Shown: positions 1 through 10,857 of the stretch, in pieces
How positions within the stretch are numbered: the stretch's first letter is position 1
How the letters are laid out: each line of letters opens with the position of its first letter
Source: Roridomyces roridus
Lineage: Eukaryota > Basidiomycota > Agaricomycetes > Agaricales > Mycenaceae
Length of the DNA: 64,000 nt
NCBI GenBank assembly: GCA_029378245.1
Contig: JARKIF010000009.1
Span: 248,001 to 312,000 of the forward strand
Direction of reading: 5' to 3'
The notes under the pieces: generated by a model
What the model was told of the DNA's origin: nothing
Seen by the model: only the letters and a program-made list of their open reading frames with translations
Database searches by the model: none
Made by a program: the position numbers and the translations under genes

Positions 1-168
1 GAAATTGAGCCCGAGGGAAAAAAACTCACGCATCGAATCTTCTGTGGAATCTTCTGTGTCAAGCAAGTCATCGAGGCTTGATACCAAAATCAAACTGATG
101 TTGTTCAGGGTGACGTCTCCCTCAGCCTTGATGCGGGAGTGGTTCAGCTTGCAGGAAACGGACGCCAT
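1..168 (-). CDS. Partial 5' exon of an unrecognised gene running off the left edge
   Basis: Read on the minus strand, an ATG at 168-166 opens a frame that stays open to the window edge. It starts MASVSCKLNHSRIKAEGDVT and then becomes acidic (LLDTEDSTEDSM). A GTGAGT splice donor falls at about 29, so the first exon may be 30-168. I do not recognise the family. The frame is short and could be chance; the good donor and the composition are the only support. Confidence 0.28.
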   Translation of the reverse strand, partial: MASVSCKLNHSRIKAEGDVTLNNISLILVSSLDDLLDTEDSTEDSMREFFSLGLNF

Positions 169-3100
169 TATGTGCCAGTGGAGGGTTGGGAGGGATCCGA
201 AAAGCCGATGAGCTCGAGTGAAAAAGACTGACCTTGTAAATGAATAAATGCGTGGATCTCAAGCTCCTGTATCACAGAAACCCTGTATCCCCGAGCAGGA
301 CAGCAACGGTTTATCCCCAGTGAGGTCGGACCTCCGCAGAACTGATAAGCCTGGTTTCCTCCCGCCAAGTATTCACTGCGATTCAGCAGCGGTGTCCCTG
401 GCTTCGGAATAGTAATTAATGCGCTCCGCAGGCCTTTTCAAGGATAGCGTGAAGAGTACTTTGTTGCAGGAAAGACGAATCAAGTGCTTTGGGCGGATGG
501 CAGCTGGCGACTGGCACCAAAGGCTGATGCTAAGTATCCATTGTTGATCAATTGCGTAATCGTCACTTTCTTCATTTCCGTCCTCGTCACTCGACTGTGG
601 TCTCTAACGCAGCTCTCTTCCTCGGCTTCTAGATCTGCGACAATCTCACCTACAGTTCTGGATAGACATATTCTCTACTGGCGCCCGCAAAGCGCCCGCG
701 GGCTGGCTTGCTCAGTTGCTCTCCTGAAATGATGACTCAACCCAGTTCTGTTCTCGGGTGGGACTCTTGACGACTCGGATGCGGCATCGTTCTTGAGATG
801 CACACATAGAGATCCGATTGATCTGTGTCTCTCAAGATGATTCCCCATCGGCCCAGTGCCAACTCCAACTCCAGTGGTGGGTAAGCTCCGGCTTTTCTGA
901 TTCATGTTCTCGTTTTCCCATCGTATTTCTAGGACCTAAAATATCGTCTCTAGCTCGCCGAGCCTCGCATTGGCCTGGCAGTATCGAAACAATGACCGTC
1001 TCCTTATCATTCTCTCTGTCAATCTGACCGGGAGTAACAGATGGCTTGGAGCCGTCTTTTGTTTCAACCGTTTCCCTGATTTCAAGTATTTCCCCTCAGA
1101 GTCGGCTCACTGTCCACGTTTCAAGTTGAAAGTGAATCATTGTAAGTATTTCCGGGCGTTTCTCATGAGATCGTGCCACTAATCTTCCTTCCTTCCACAG
1201 GGCCATTCGCATCTTTCGGAATTAAGCTGTACGTACCTGCGGGAGGCCGGGCCCAAGTTTGCCGTATATACTTGACGTGTGCAGATCAATCACAGCAGAC
1301 CTGAAACCGAACCGTTCTCAGAACTCGGCCGCTACTTTATTGCAATTTGCACAAGTGTTGGTCTGCCTCACTTGCAGTCCGGGTATGTATTGAAATTCAT
1401 GCGGTCCAGCAACTACGGAACGGATCGGCCATTCCTTTCTGGGGATAGTTTTGCGCCCCTTTCTCGACAGTCTCGTTCTCGTTCGGTGCGTAGGTCCAAT
1501 AAAATTTTGAAGCAAATAACAACCCAGCCGGGCCAGCCCAGCAAGAGTGCGACACAGCGGCAATTTGTACGAAACTACGGAAAGCTCTGATAGATCGATT
1601 CCCTCTTGGACCCACAGTGCTATCATTTCTTGGGCGTCTGGTCCTTGACACCATCCCACCGTACATCGACATCTTGTCCGCGGATGGTGTACACAATATC
1701 ACCGTCGGAGCTTCCAGTGCGCGTGTTCATGTAATGCGCGCGGACGTGATGACCTGCCACCCGCGTTTCACGCACCTCTCCCACCGCAACTAGTATCAAG
1801 ATCAGCACATCCTGTCAAGGAACCGGTCACTTGGCGCACGTTTATCGACAGTATGGTGTTCGATGTCTATGTCTTTGCCAGCCGTCTGGTGAACGGCAAT
1901 GTCTTGTTCGGCTTCAAGAGGGTTACAAACGCAAAGTAGAATGTGCATGTTGACGACTTACCCGTGATAGATGTACGGCCGGTTCGTTCTTTGACCTTGT
2001 CTGTTGCGTGAATGTTCAAACGGACACTAGCCCCGGAATCTGTGCAGTGTCTCAATAAACGGTCAAGCAATGGCAACGAAAAGGCGCACGCATCACGGAG
2101 GTGCTGTTCTTTGACTCGACCTCCGCCTCCAGGGCCGCCAGCTTCTTGGCCGGTTTCTGGAATTCCTGGTCACTGCCCCGATTCTGCGGCTGAATCTGGG
2201 GAGAATTCTCACTTTGTTCGAGGAGCTAGCGGAAGTAACCCCGTTCTAAGAGTTAGGTTAGATCGTATACTGTAGTACAGTGAAAGAAAAAAATCTTGCC
2301 TTGCGGTTTGGCAGCATGTGTGTCGGACTGGGACTTGGGTGTCTGTTAAAAATTTCCGTCCAGCGGCATCCCTCTTAAATATGCACGAGAGGTCACTGGC
2401 CATATTTAGAAACCCATTGGTGTGCAAACATGCAGCAAGGAACTCGATGCATATCCCCAGATAATTTTGCCTCCTCTCTCAAACGGCGCCTAAAAAGAAC
2501 GATCATGTCGAATTCTTTCGCACGTACCATATTGACTTGTCCGCAACTCGTCCGCTCAATTGTAATGTCGCGCCCAGGTGCGACCCTGGAGCTTTGTTGG
2601 GCGTCCATGTGAAGTGAACCATTTCTGATGCCATACACGATCCGGGTGATGACATCACGCCATATATGGATAATGGAAGTTCGATGTCCTCGAACTCCTT
2701 GCCTCGTGAATTTCTAGGGCAAGTCGTAGAAACGGTTGTGGTAATAGGATTCGTTACGTCGGTTTTCCAACTCCTCACTTTTTTCACCGGCGCAATTTTG
2801 CTTTATGTACATAGAACTCTTCCGCCGAATCCTCGTGATAAGTGCTGTGCAGGAAGCGCCACTGCTTTACTGTAAGTTTGGCACCTCGGGGAAAGCAGTG
2901 GATTCATGTTCATTTTGGGCGAATGCGGTAGAAGATGTCGGCTTGAAAGTCTCATGCAGCTGCGAGATTAAGCCCGCGATAGCAAAAATACGGATTGAGC
3001 GGTGCGTGAGGATCTAACGCGAGGTCAGGTGTCCAGGGCGATCCAGAAATACCATCCACTGGCTCGTCTTGTTGCGGTTTAGGGCTCTTGTATTCTGGGA

Positions 3101-3289
3101 AATTAAAGGAACACTTCGGGGCAAGCGCTCAAGGGTTGAGGTCTATCGTCTTCTCTGCCACACCGTATGCATCCACCGCATGTGTCTTGTATCAAGTCGC
3201 GACGTGTCCCTGTTCGTTTTCAACTGGCCGTTTTTCCCGTTTATTTAATGGCTTCCGATACGATAAACCAGGTACATTGCCAAACATAA
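169..3289. other. No supported gene
   Basis: Only short open frames of up to about 135 codons occur on both strands. None shows a recognisable domain, a consistent exon chain or a repeat structure. The stretch resembles decayed sequence. I saw no tRNA, LTR or inverted-repeat element here. Confidence 0.5.
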
Positions 3290-4354
3290 TCATCTCCTGA
3301 GAACGTCCGACCAAGCAGCAAAATCGGCAGGACTTCCAGCGATTGTGGTGAAATCGATGTCTCCATCGGTTTCTATGCTCGATTAGATTTATACACACTG
3401 TCAGTGTCCACGAGGGCCTACCAATTACCGAATCTTGTAGCGATTCGGTGATACCCCCATGGCCGATGACGACGGAGTTGAATCCTTGAGGGCTTCCTAT
3501 AGATTTCATCAGGCCAGAATCCCGAGAACACGCGTTATACTGACGCATCTTGCTGTTCAAGATGCCGCGATTGACCTTCTCAACGGAGAAGACAGAGAAG
3601 TTCAGTTTCCCCTTGGCATCTGAGTACGTAGACGTGGAATTAGCACCAATACAGTCATTTTAAGGATCGATCCACTCAGTTGGAGGTTTTTCAGTTCTTG
3701 TAGAATGCCGCCGGTCGATGAAGCCTCGTTCCCGAGTTTCAATGCGCGGAGTTCATGGCGGACTTCTTCGACTTTTTCGTCTGTGTTGAGTTGTAGTGCA
3801 ACCTGCACGAGTCATTCCCTCGCGTTTCACCGACATTCTCGGACATGAACCTACCTGAAATATCTGTACGGCAGTCCCCAGCTGACTTGCCAACGCTTGT
3901 ATCTTCCCCTTGGTTTCGTCTGCAAGGAAGAACGCGATAATTTTGTGTCGATCTTCTGGAATTTTCCGTCCAATCTCCTCCGTGGTGCTGCTTAGAATCA
4001 GAATCTGGGACGGTCCATTTGAAATAGAACTCACATCCGTAATTGCTCCACAGCAGCGCTACCCGTCTCTCCCTTGACCTTGGTACTGAGGAGGAGTAGA
4101 TACTCCATTTGGGCAGCGAGTTCGCCCAGGCCTGCTTTGTTCTCATCTATGCTCTGAAACAATGGTTATGTTTGAGCAAGGAAACAGTTGGACGGATAAC
4201 TCACCGCTGCCCGCCGAATTATCTCCTGCAAAGCTGTCGCTGCTAGTTTGAGACCGGGGATAGGTGCTTCGCCTATCACGGCGAGAGGGAAAGCAAACGC
4301 CTGCGTCAGCGAGCTCTGTCCTCGTCGCTGCTTCCAGAACTTGAAGTGCGGCAT
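3290..4354 (-). CDS. Helical protein of a three-copy family, copy A (possible STAND/NLR-type N-terminal module)
   Basis: About seven short exons can be chained on the minus strand. The first starts MPHFKFWKQRRGQSSLTQAF at 4354 (an upstream ATG near 4444 is possible). Conserved blocks are GEAPIPGLKLAATALQEIIR, GKIQALASQLGTAVQIFQ, VALQLNTDEKVEEV, KGKLNFSVFSVEKVNRGILN, FNSVVIGHGGITESLQDSVI and a C-terminal GDIDFTTIAG...ADFAAWSDVLRR ending at TGA 3292-3290. The same exon order and phases recur in the copies at 27.8 and 31.0 kb, which strongly supports the model. The exon 5 donor is GTCAGT in all three copies. The helix-rich start resembles the adaptor regions that precede NTPase domains in fungal STAND proteins, but no NTPase follows and the function is not assigned. 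Expected product is about 250 residues. Confidence 0.5.
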
Positions 4355-6199
4355 CGGAGCTCCTGATGCCCAAGCTGACTCGCTGGCATTTGTACTATTC
4401 GAGAGAGATTGACGGGTGGCAAGATGCAAGGCATAGCTAACCACTGCGATGTGCAGTGAGTTTCGATCCTTCTGGTGGAGCGGCGTAGAAAGTTACATGG
4501 TCCTTCGCGAAATGATTCCAGCCACTAACCGCTGAGTAGCTGTGGTAGTATCTTCTGGAACCCAATTGCCAGTTGCCGCCGGGGACGGGTAAGATGAATG
4601 CCGGGCCTGGTCCTCATGGAATTCTACACGCCATGACACGGGGCTACAGTAGTGTAAAGCCAACGGGATTCCAGCAGATCGATGGATGTAAAGTTCTGGG
4701 GAGTATCAAAATATAGCTCTACAGCTTTGAATGCTGGCGGCGTTCCTTTACTCAAGAGTCTAGACGTAAAGCCCGCGTGGAGGAACCTTTTCAGGTACGC
4801 GATGTCGGTCCGGCGAGCACGATCAACATTGCAGTTTTCCTCGCCGAGTGAGCAGACAGAGCGGAGATGAATGAAAAGCAGGCGGCGCTAATGCATGAAG
4901 TTCATCCACTGTCATTGGCAGATCTGGATCAGGCGTGGCGCTTTCCAAGTAAGAAAAGACGCGCAGAAACGTTCATCTGGGAAGGGTTTGCCGAAAAGGT
5001 CGAACAGCTTGTCAGAAACGTCCTTGCGGGGGAAAAAGAACGACAGGGATCGCGGACGGAGTTCAAGGGATGCGGATAACCAAACTCCGACCGGCGACGT
5101 CGGCGCAGTACAAGTATACGAGTTGGAGGATAGACCATCGATGTTCCAGACATTTACAGCGCCGGTAACAAAATGGCGAGGACATGTAACGAAAAAGGAC
5201 GTGTCCGAGAACGGCAAGCAGCTTGCATGAGGCGATAGGTGGAGCCGCGAAAAAGTGATGGCAGTGTCACAAAAAAGCCGCCCGCGAAGACAGACAGTAA
5301 CGCCGAGCGGGCACCGGAAAGTGTGCGGCGGAATGCCTGCAGCCTGTAAGGCGATGAGCGAACTCGATCACTAGAGCCTTCGTAGAACAACGAGTAGAGA
5401 AGCAGCACCGAAAGCATCCATGATGCAAAACGATTCCATCCGGCGCCAGATAAGAGGGTATTGTGACCGCCCCAGTCCTCACTTCTGAGTCTCGGGGTGC
5501 CGGGAGATGTTGACGCAGCTCCTCAGGTCGGTCGCTGGACTCTTGACGGGCCACGGCAGAGCATTGACTGGTACTGCAGGCATTCGGAATCTCGCCGGCG
5601 CGTCGTGGAGCAGAGAGTTCACCGAGCACACTGAAAACTGGAGGTATTGATCATGCATGAAGCTGAAGACCTGAAGGCGGGAGCAGCGGAGCGCGACTTG
5701 GGCCGGGTTGGGACTGGTAAAGAGAGAGTTATCCGACCGACCTGTTCCGCTGCCCTCGGCAATCAAAGGTCAATGACCTTTCTTTGTGCCAACTCTCATC
5801 TGCTCGTCGACGTCTCTCAAGATTCGGCCAATTGCTCTGCTGACAGAACATAATCCAATCGTGAACCATCCTCGACAAACCTAGGCCTGACCTCCCTCTT
5901 GACCTCCAGCGAATGATACGACCGTCGAACAACGTCGATTTCGGGTTCAGCCTCTTGCCCACCTGCCGCCGACTTGACCACGATGCCGGCGCTCTCGGCG
6001 GCGGGTCTCACTCGACAGCCCGAGATCACCGTCCATTCCGCTGTTACCCGCGCGGCCCGCAGCGGATGTAAGTACGCGGGTGCCGTTGTCTGAGACCGCC
6101 CTCCATTTTCTTTAGAAATGGAGGGAAAGATATACCCGAGTCCACGGGTTGACCCGTGAACTTTCTGAAGTATGTATGTTCTCGGTAAGTATACCAGCC

Positions 6200-6207
6200 C
6201 AACCGGC
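6200..6207. repeat. 8-bp target-site duplication, left of KDZ element
   Basis: CAACCGGC lies directly before the left terminal repeat and is repeated at 10337-10344. The empty paralogous site at 33.9 kb carries a single TAACCGGC. Confidence 0.85.
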
Positions 6208-6234
6208 GAGAGCGTTTCGTTAATGGAAATAACA
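6208..6234 (+). repeat. KDZ element left terminal inverted repeat
   Basis: It begins GAGAGCGTTTCG and includes ATGGAAATA at about 6222-6231. Its reverse complement is found at 10310-10336 with eight mismatches in 27 positions. Confidence 0.7.
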
Positions 6235-6350
6235 TGTGCCATGGGATGATCGGTGGGATGATTCATGTGATTCGTCAGCAATCCCATCAAGCGGCAGGTA
6301 GGTCGGAACAGACTGTAAATAACATGTAAACAACACGTACTCCTCTCAAT

Positions 6351-8518
6351 ATGAGCCCATTCTGTGCCCTTCGACGCGATCCCCTGCTCCAGAACCTCAC
6401 GTTTACGCAAATTTCACTGTTTATACGCCTCTTATCCGTGCTCAAGAATGATATAACGCTCTGCCAACCAGTCTATGTGGCCCCCGACGTTCCGCCGCCC
6501 TTCCTCCCCGCCGTGGTCGCGGAGTTCGTATGCGATGCGGTCGAAATAGCTGTCGAGGCCGTCTGCTCCCTATGGGACCTCTTCAAAGACGACGTTTGGT
6601 GCAGTTGCGACACCAAACTGTCCGCGCACGAGGAGGGATTGTTTCGGGAGCATGGCTGGAAGGTTGGCCTCAGTGCGTCACTACGTTGTTCAGGGCTTGT
6701 GTGGGTGCTAATCCACGATTAAAGCGTCCCTCACTCTCTATCCGCCCACCCACCATTGTCAAAACCCAGACTGCAAACACTCAAAGCCACTGAAGAAGCC
6801 AGAGGCACGACAAGTCGTCGTTTACACCCAGGGAAACGGCGTTGTACCGGCGTGGGCGGTCCATCTGTACTGCCCAGACTGTAACACAAACTATCACCAC
6901 AACTACTGCGTTCAAGGTGGCATGAGAACATACTACGGCGACCAGCCAAATTACATACAAATCGGCGAGCACCAGTTCGCGGAACGCAAGCTCATTGGGC
7001 TATGGATTAGTCTGATGTTGGTTGGGTGGTATGTCGTCGTCTACTATCCCTGCTGCACCTTGCTGACAGCTATCAGGGTCTCCGCCACAAACTGTGCGCT
7101 CGCGTATGACATGGCGCTCTCGGAGAAGCAGGAACGCGACTTTGCTGCCGGCGGTTGGCAGTTTGGCAGCCTCCTCACTCCAAACCACGTCTGGGACGCG
7201 TTCATAATCCTCACCCTCCTCGACTACAACGACCGAAAGGGCACATGCCTGTATGTCCCACACACTGGCGACCAAAGGGATCGTTTTACGGCTGCCATGC
7301 GGGCGCGTAACCGGGAGGTCATCGAGGAAGGCCAGGATGAGATTGCGCACTGCTGTGACCGCTGCATGCGTGTTGTGAGGCGCCCGGATGGTACAATCCG
7401 TAAGTGTGGATTACCTAGTATTAGTTCGTTCTCTGAATCATTCTAGGCGAGATCCAGATCATCGTCGGCGATGGTATGGCCATGGGTCATAGGCGTTGTC
7501 AGTGCCCACGTTGCACGGCCGAGCTCTGCAACAATCGCCACCGCTTCTGCCCGACACACATGGGCCTCAATTCTGTTTGCTCCATCGTCGGCTGTGATGA
7601 GGCCGTCGTTGCTGGCAAGAAGTCTTGTGCGGATCCTGGGCACGCAGAGATGGAGAGACTTCACTATGAACGGGGTACCGCTGCTTTCACGCTCACAGAC
7701 CGGCTTCAGCGCCATCGACGAGCACACCCGAAGGAGTCCGTGCCAGACCTTCTCGACGGTCAGGAAGACGATGAAGACGAGGAGTGGTTCGAGGTTGACG
7801 GGAAGGGTGACGTGCAACTCCGTCGTCGGGATAACCCTGGCTCCGTAGGCGTCGATGACACCACGGCGCCTGCCGTACCGTGCGAGGCTGCCAAGTCGGA
7901 CACGGGCAACCGCAAGTTCAAGGCGCTCTTCGGCGGCTCCCGCACCCATAACGAACAGATCCTGGTTCGTCCCTGCGGGGTCATCGTTTCACGTGCGACC
8001 TTCTACAACGCAGAAGCGGTCTCAAACGTCCTGGTAAGTGACAATGGTATCAGTATCACCTTTCCACTCACGAGGTGCAGCTCTTCGTCCAGAAGACCTT
8101 TTCGGTGACACGTGCATTCAAGCCCGAACATTTTGTATACGACACAAACTGCGACGCCAAACAACAGGTCGAGGCCAATCCCGAGGCTTGGTGGTGGTTC
8201 AAGGACGTTGGCATGTCTGTCGACGTCTTTCATTTCCTACACAAGCACAAAATCTCGCACGAGTTCTGCCAAGAGCACTGCAATCCCGCCGATCACCCCG
8301 AGCTCATGGGCCCCGACGGCAAGTGGTTCTTCAATACGTCGGTGGCAGAGCAGACGAATGTCTGGCTGGGAGGGTATCATTCCATTTGTCGGGAGATGCT
8401 GCCAGTGAAGTACAACTTCTTTTTGGATGAGATGATACGACTGCGTAACCAGCAGACGGTCGCGAAGCTTGCTGTGGGTGGTCACAATCCCCGAGAACGC
8501 CTTCATCGCATGGACTAG
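6351..8518 (+). CDS. KDZ (Kyakuja-Dileera-Zisupton) transposase with CxC5 and CxC6 cysteine clusters
   Basis: Five exons join in frame: 6351-6672, 6725-7028, 7077-7399, 7447-8033 and 8075-8518, coding for 659 residues. The introns are 41-52 bp with GT-AG ends. Residues from about 110 hold a first cysteine cluster (CQNPDC, CPDC, HHNYC), matching the CxC5 type. From about 330 a second cluster follows (CQCPRC, HRFCPTH, then C and H up to about 390), matching CxC6. The C-terminal catalytic region has the D..D..E set expected of a DDE recombinase: D in YDTNCDAK (about 535), D in DVFHFLHKH (about 562) and E in AEQTNVWLGGYH (about 604). An acidic linker (DEDEEW) separates the halves. The product is expected to cut and join the ends at 6208 and 10336. 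The start is the first ATG in the open frame; a promoter would have to lie in the 140 bp after the left repeat. Confidence 0.85.
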
Positions 8519-8642
8519 AAATACTATATTTCAATATTCGTTTTGTATCCGTAATTAACATACTACTGTATCTACATCGTTGCTTGTACAAATCCAATGT
8601 CCATGTATAACGAGAGTGATAAAAGAGAGAGAGAAAGCTGCA

Positions 8643-10170
8643 CTAGAATTTCCACACACCCGGCCTGCTTTCCGACGTACGGACCGTCTTCCTCCACACG
8701 GTCCAAAGACCTGCCCGCGACGTTCCTGCATCCACTCCCCGTTTAATATCCGACGGTGTTGCAGCCTTGAAGAACAACATTTGCAAGTCGTATGTCGACG
8801 GTTTGTAGTCGTAGCCCGGGAAGCTTGCTGTGAAGCGATCTTGTCGATTTCCCTGGAGCGTGGCCATACTCTTGAAGCCCTCAACCATTTCCACGACATA
8901 CATCCCCACTGGCCACGGCGGCTGCTCCGTCAGAGGGGTGGATGCCGGCGTCGACGAGCTCGATGCAGAGGTCGCCGTCAGAGGCGGGGACTCATGATGA
9001 TCATCGCGGTTTGTATCGACAGAGATGGTCAACTTCGGACGCTGACGACGAGTCTGCTCCTCGTCATGGCGGCGCTTCTTCCGCGGTACAGTCTCCTTGA
9101 CAACCTCGACTTCCGAGTCGGACGAGTCGTCAATGGTGATGGGCTTGTGGGTTTGGTAGAGCTGACGGAGGTGAGTCCGCTCCTGGGGAAGATTAAGCCG
9201 GAGGTGGCGAGAACTAGCGCTCTTGGGAAAGAATGTGGCCACTGCATCATCAAACTTGAAGCATTCCACGCCGCGGCGACGGAGAAAGAGGACAGTGTCG
9301 ACGGTAACGGCATGAGGAGCGTCGAGCGAGGTCGATGTCCAGGTCTTGTACCTGACCGTGTAAATATCCACCTCGGGGTTATCTCCCAGCACGTCGGCAA
9401 GTGGCCCTGAGGCCTCTGACACACGCCAGTCCGGCCAGGATGGGCACTTGTCGATCAGACACACACAGTGCGGTTTCTCGTCCTGAGTGAGATAAATGAG
9501 CAGGAAGCAAAGACCATAGAGTAGAAAAGCTCACATCGCTCCAAAAGACCACAAGGAACTGCCGAGATATCTTGTGCTTGCGGGAATGCAGGGTGGAAGA
9601 AGAGGAGGCAGCCTGCGAGCTTTGCGTCGGGGCACCGCGGACAGACGGCCCGCCCTTGGCGCCCATCCAGATGGGGTTGAGCTGGGTCGTAATGTTGAGT
9701 TGTGGCCGTCTGGAGGTAGGTACTGTGAGCGTTTCCGGCAGATCGGGGCTGGGTGACAGAGGCGCAAGATCTGGGATCTGCCGCGACGGTCCTGCAACTG
9801 GTGGCGAGAGGGAGCGGCGACCCTGCTCGGTGACAGAGAGACGCAGGGCATGCTGGAGATCCTCCTCTTCCCGCATCTCCCGTTCATGACGCTCACGAAC
9901 ACTCTCCGCGTCGGGTGTGGGTGATTTCACGCCGAAAAGAGAATCCAGCGGGTCGGTGCGCGCTGCCATGGCCACCGATTGCTGCTGTTGGTACTCATCG
10001 AGGAGACGCATTGGCCTCTGCCACTCCTCCTCTGTGCCAAGGATGGACAGCGGGGACTGGTCTCTGGACGGGCGAGCGGCGGGTGGGCGTCGTTGCATGA
10101 CAGGAGCTGGGGGCGCTGAGGCAGCAGGGTGTCTGGCGTGTGCAGGGGGAGGGTATGAGGTACGCAACAA
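8643..10170 (-). CDS. Accessory protein of the KDZ transposon, function unknown
   Basis: Two minus-strand exons (down to 9535, then 9482-8643) join in phase across a 52-bp intron with GTGAGC and CTCAG ends. The first plausible ATG is at 10098, giving 467 residues. The frame is open to 10170 and beyond (another block reads YFVALSPGSWVHTG), so the true start may lie further upstream, perhaps at the ATG inside the terminal repeat (10321). The N-terminal half is rich in P, S and Q with an acidic/basic helical stretch (ERHEREMREEEDLQHALRL). The middle has the spliced block FLVVFWSDDEKPHCVCLIDK and CPSWPDW, followed by LADVLGDNPEVDIYTVRYKT. The C-terminal half has a basic KKRRHDEEQTRRQRPK stretch that could be a nuclear signal. 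I recognise no enzyme domain. It converges on the transposase gene with a gap of about 125 bp. Confidence 0.65.
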
Positions 10171-10309
10171 CGACGGCTGCGTTGAACATGCCGGAGCGAT
10201 GCCAGTGTGTACCCAGGAGCCTGGAGAAAGAGCAACGAAGTAGGAGGGAATGTGCTCTCTGATGTGCTGCCGGCCGCGCGGCTAGTCTCACGCCGATGGG
10301 ATTGATCGG

Positions 10310-10336
10310 TGGTATTTCCATGATCCAAATTTTCTG
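10310..10336 (-). repeat. KDZ element right terminal inverted repeat
   Basis: Read on the minus strand it begins CAGAAAATTTGG and shares ATGGAAATA with the left end. The ATG of this core could also serve as the start of the accessory gene. Confidence 0.7.
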
Positions 10337-10344
10337 CAACCGGC
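10337..10344. repeat. 8-bp target-site duplication, right of KDZ element
   Basis: CAACCGGC, identical to 6200-6207. It is followed by CTACATAAATCGTTG as in the empty site at 33.9 kb. Confidence 0.85.
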
Positions 10345-10857
10345 CTACATAAATCGTTGTATCGTTCTTTGCTGTCGTGACTGACTCCTTTACGCTCTGC
10401 ACGGCTATGTCTCACCTAAAATGGCGCAATATTAATGGTGGTCTCATCTGACAGACCTTGAGGTACGGTTCTTTCTCGTCTCGTCTGGAACATCTCTAAT
10501 TCCCTCATTCAGACCGGCGGCGTCAACTCCACCGTAGTCATCGACCCGCCGCAGCCGTCCTCAAGGCTGCCCGCGCTCAGATTCTCAGTGCGAAGGTATG
10601 TCTCAGTCTTGTCTCCTATCGTCCACTTGTGACCGCCAACGCAGGCCGAGCTCGCTGCCCAATCGCGGCTCGTGTCGATGCACAAGGAGCTGATGGGCCA
10701 TGTCACCCGGTCCTCCCTCCAGCCCGCCGTACCGCCCAACACGCCCAAGACTCCATTTCCGGCCGTCCTTGCTGGAACGGCTGCTTCCATCAAGTGCGAA
10801 GGTCACCTGCCTCCTGCGGTAATCGTACCACTTCACTTGCGCCCTAGTCTGTAGTTG
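10345..10857 (+). pseudogene. Broken 5' part of the small gene that is intact at 34024-34994
   Basis: The sequence follows the intact copy through its three exons and both introns, including the block that reads AQSRLVSMHKELMGH in the intact copy. Compared with 34.0 kb it lacks about 88 bp with the start codon and carries a 2-bp insertion near 10380 that shifts the hydrophobic first exon. Homology stops at about 10857, shortly before the helicase gene. It is the continuation of duplicated segment 1 on the far side of the KDZ element. Confidence 0.65.

Larger units (their letters stand above)
3290..6207. repeat. Segmental duplication, copy 1 (paralogue of 31004-33920)
   Basis: From the minus-strand gene through about 6.2 kb this segment matches 31.0-33.9 kb block by block. 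Examples are 4660-4790 with 32350-32460, 5290-5470 with 33070-33250, and 5640-6130 with 33420-33890. The homology resumes at 10345 after the KDZ element, matching 33913 onward. The intergenic part (4.45-6.2 kb) holds no convincing gene; one minus-strand frame at 5817-6060 is partly conserved in copy 2 (33584-33778) but is broken there. Confidence 0.75.
6208..10336 (+). mobile_element. KDZ-superfamily DNA transposon, complete with target duplication
   Basis: The ends are set by two independent facts. The paralogous segment at 33.9 kb is continuous across this point, and an identical 8-bp duplication flanks the element. The ends form an imperfect inverted repeat of about 27 bp (19 of 27 positions match, sharing the core ATGGAAATA). 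The 4,129-bp element holds two convergent genes: a plus-strand KDZ transposase and a minus-strand accessory gene. An 8-bp duplication agrees with what is known for Zisupton-type elements. The transposase frame is open throughout and all splice junctions are usable, so the copy could be functional. Confidence 0.85.

Noticed and set aside
5817..6410. 197-codon minus-strand open frame
   Set aside because: It crosses the left end of the KDZ element, so it cannot be one ancestral gene; only 5817-6060 is partly conserved with segment 2, where the frame is broken.
10236..10300. 25-bp GT-AG intron that would extend the accessory gene to the ATG in the terminal repeat
   Set aside because: Too short for a normal spliceosomal intron; the extension is kept only as a possibility.
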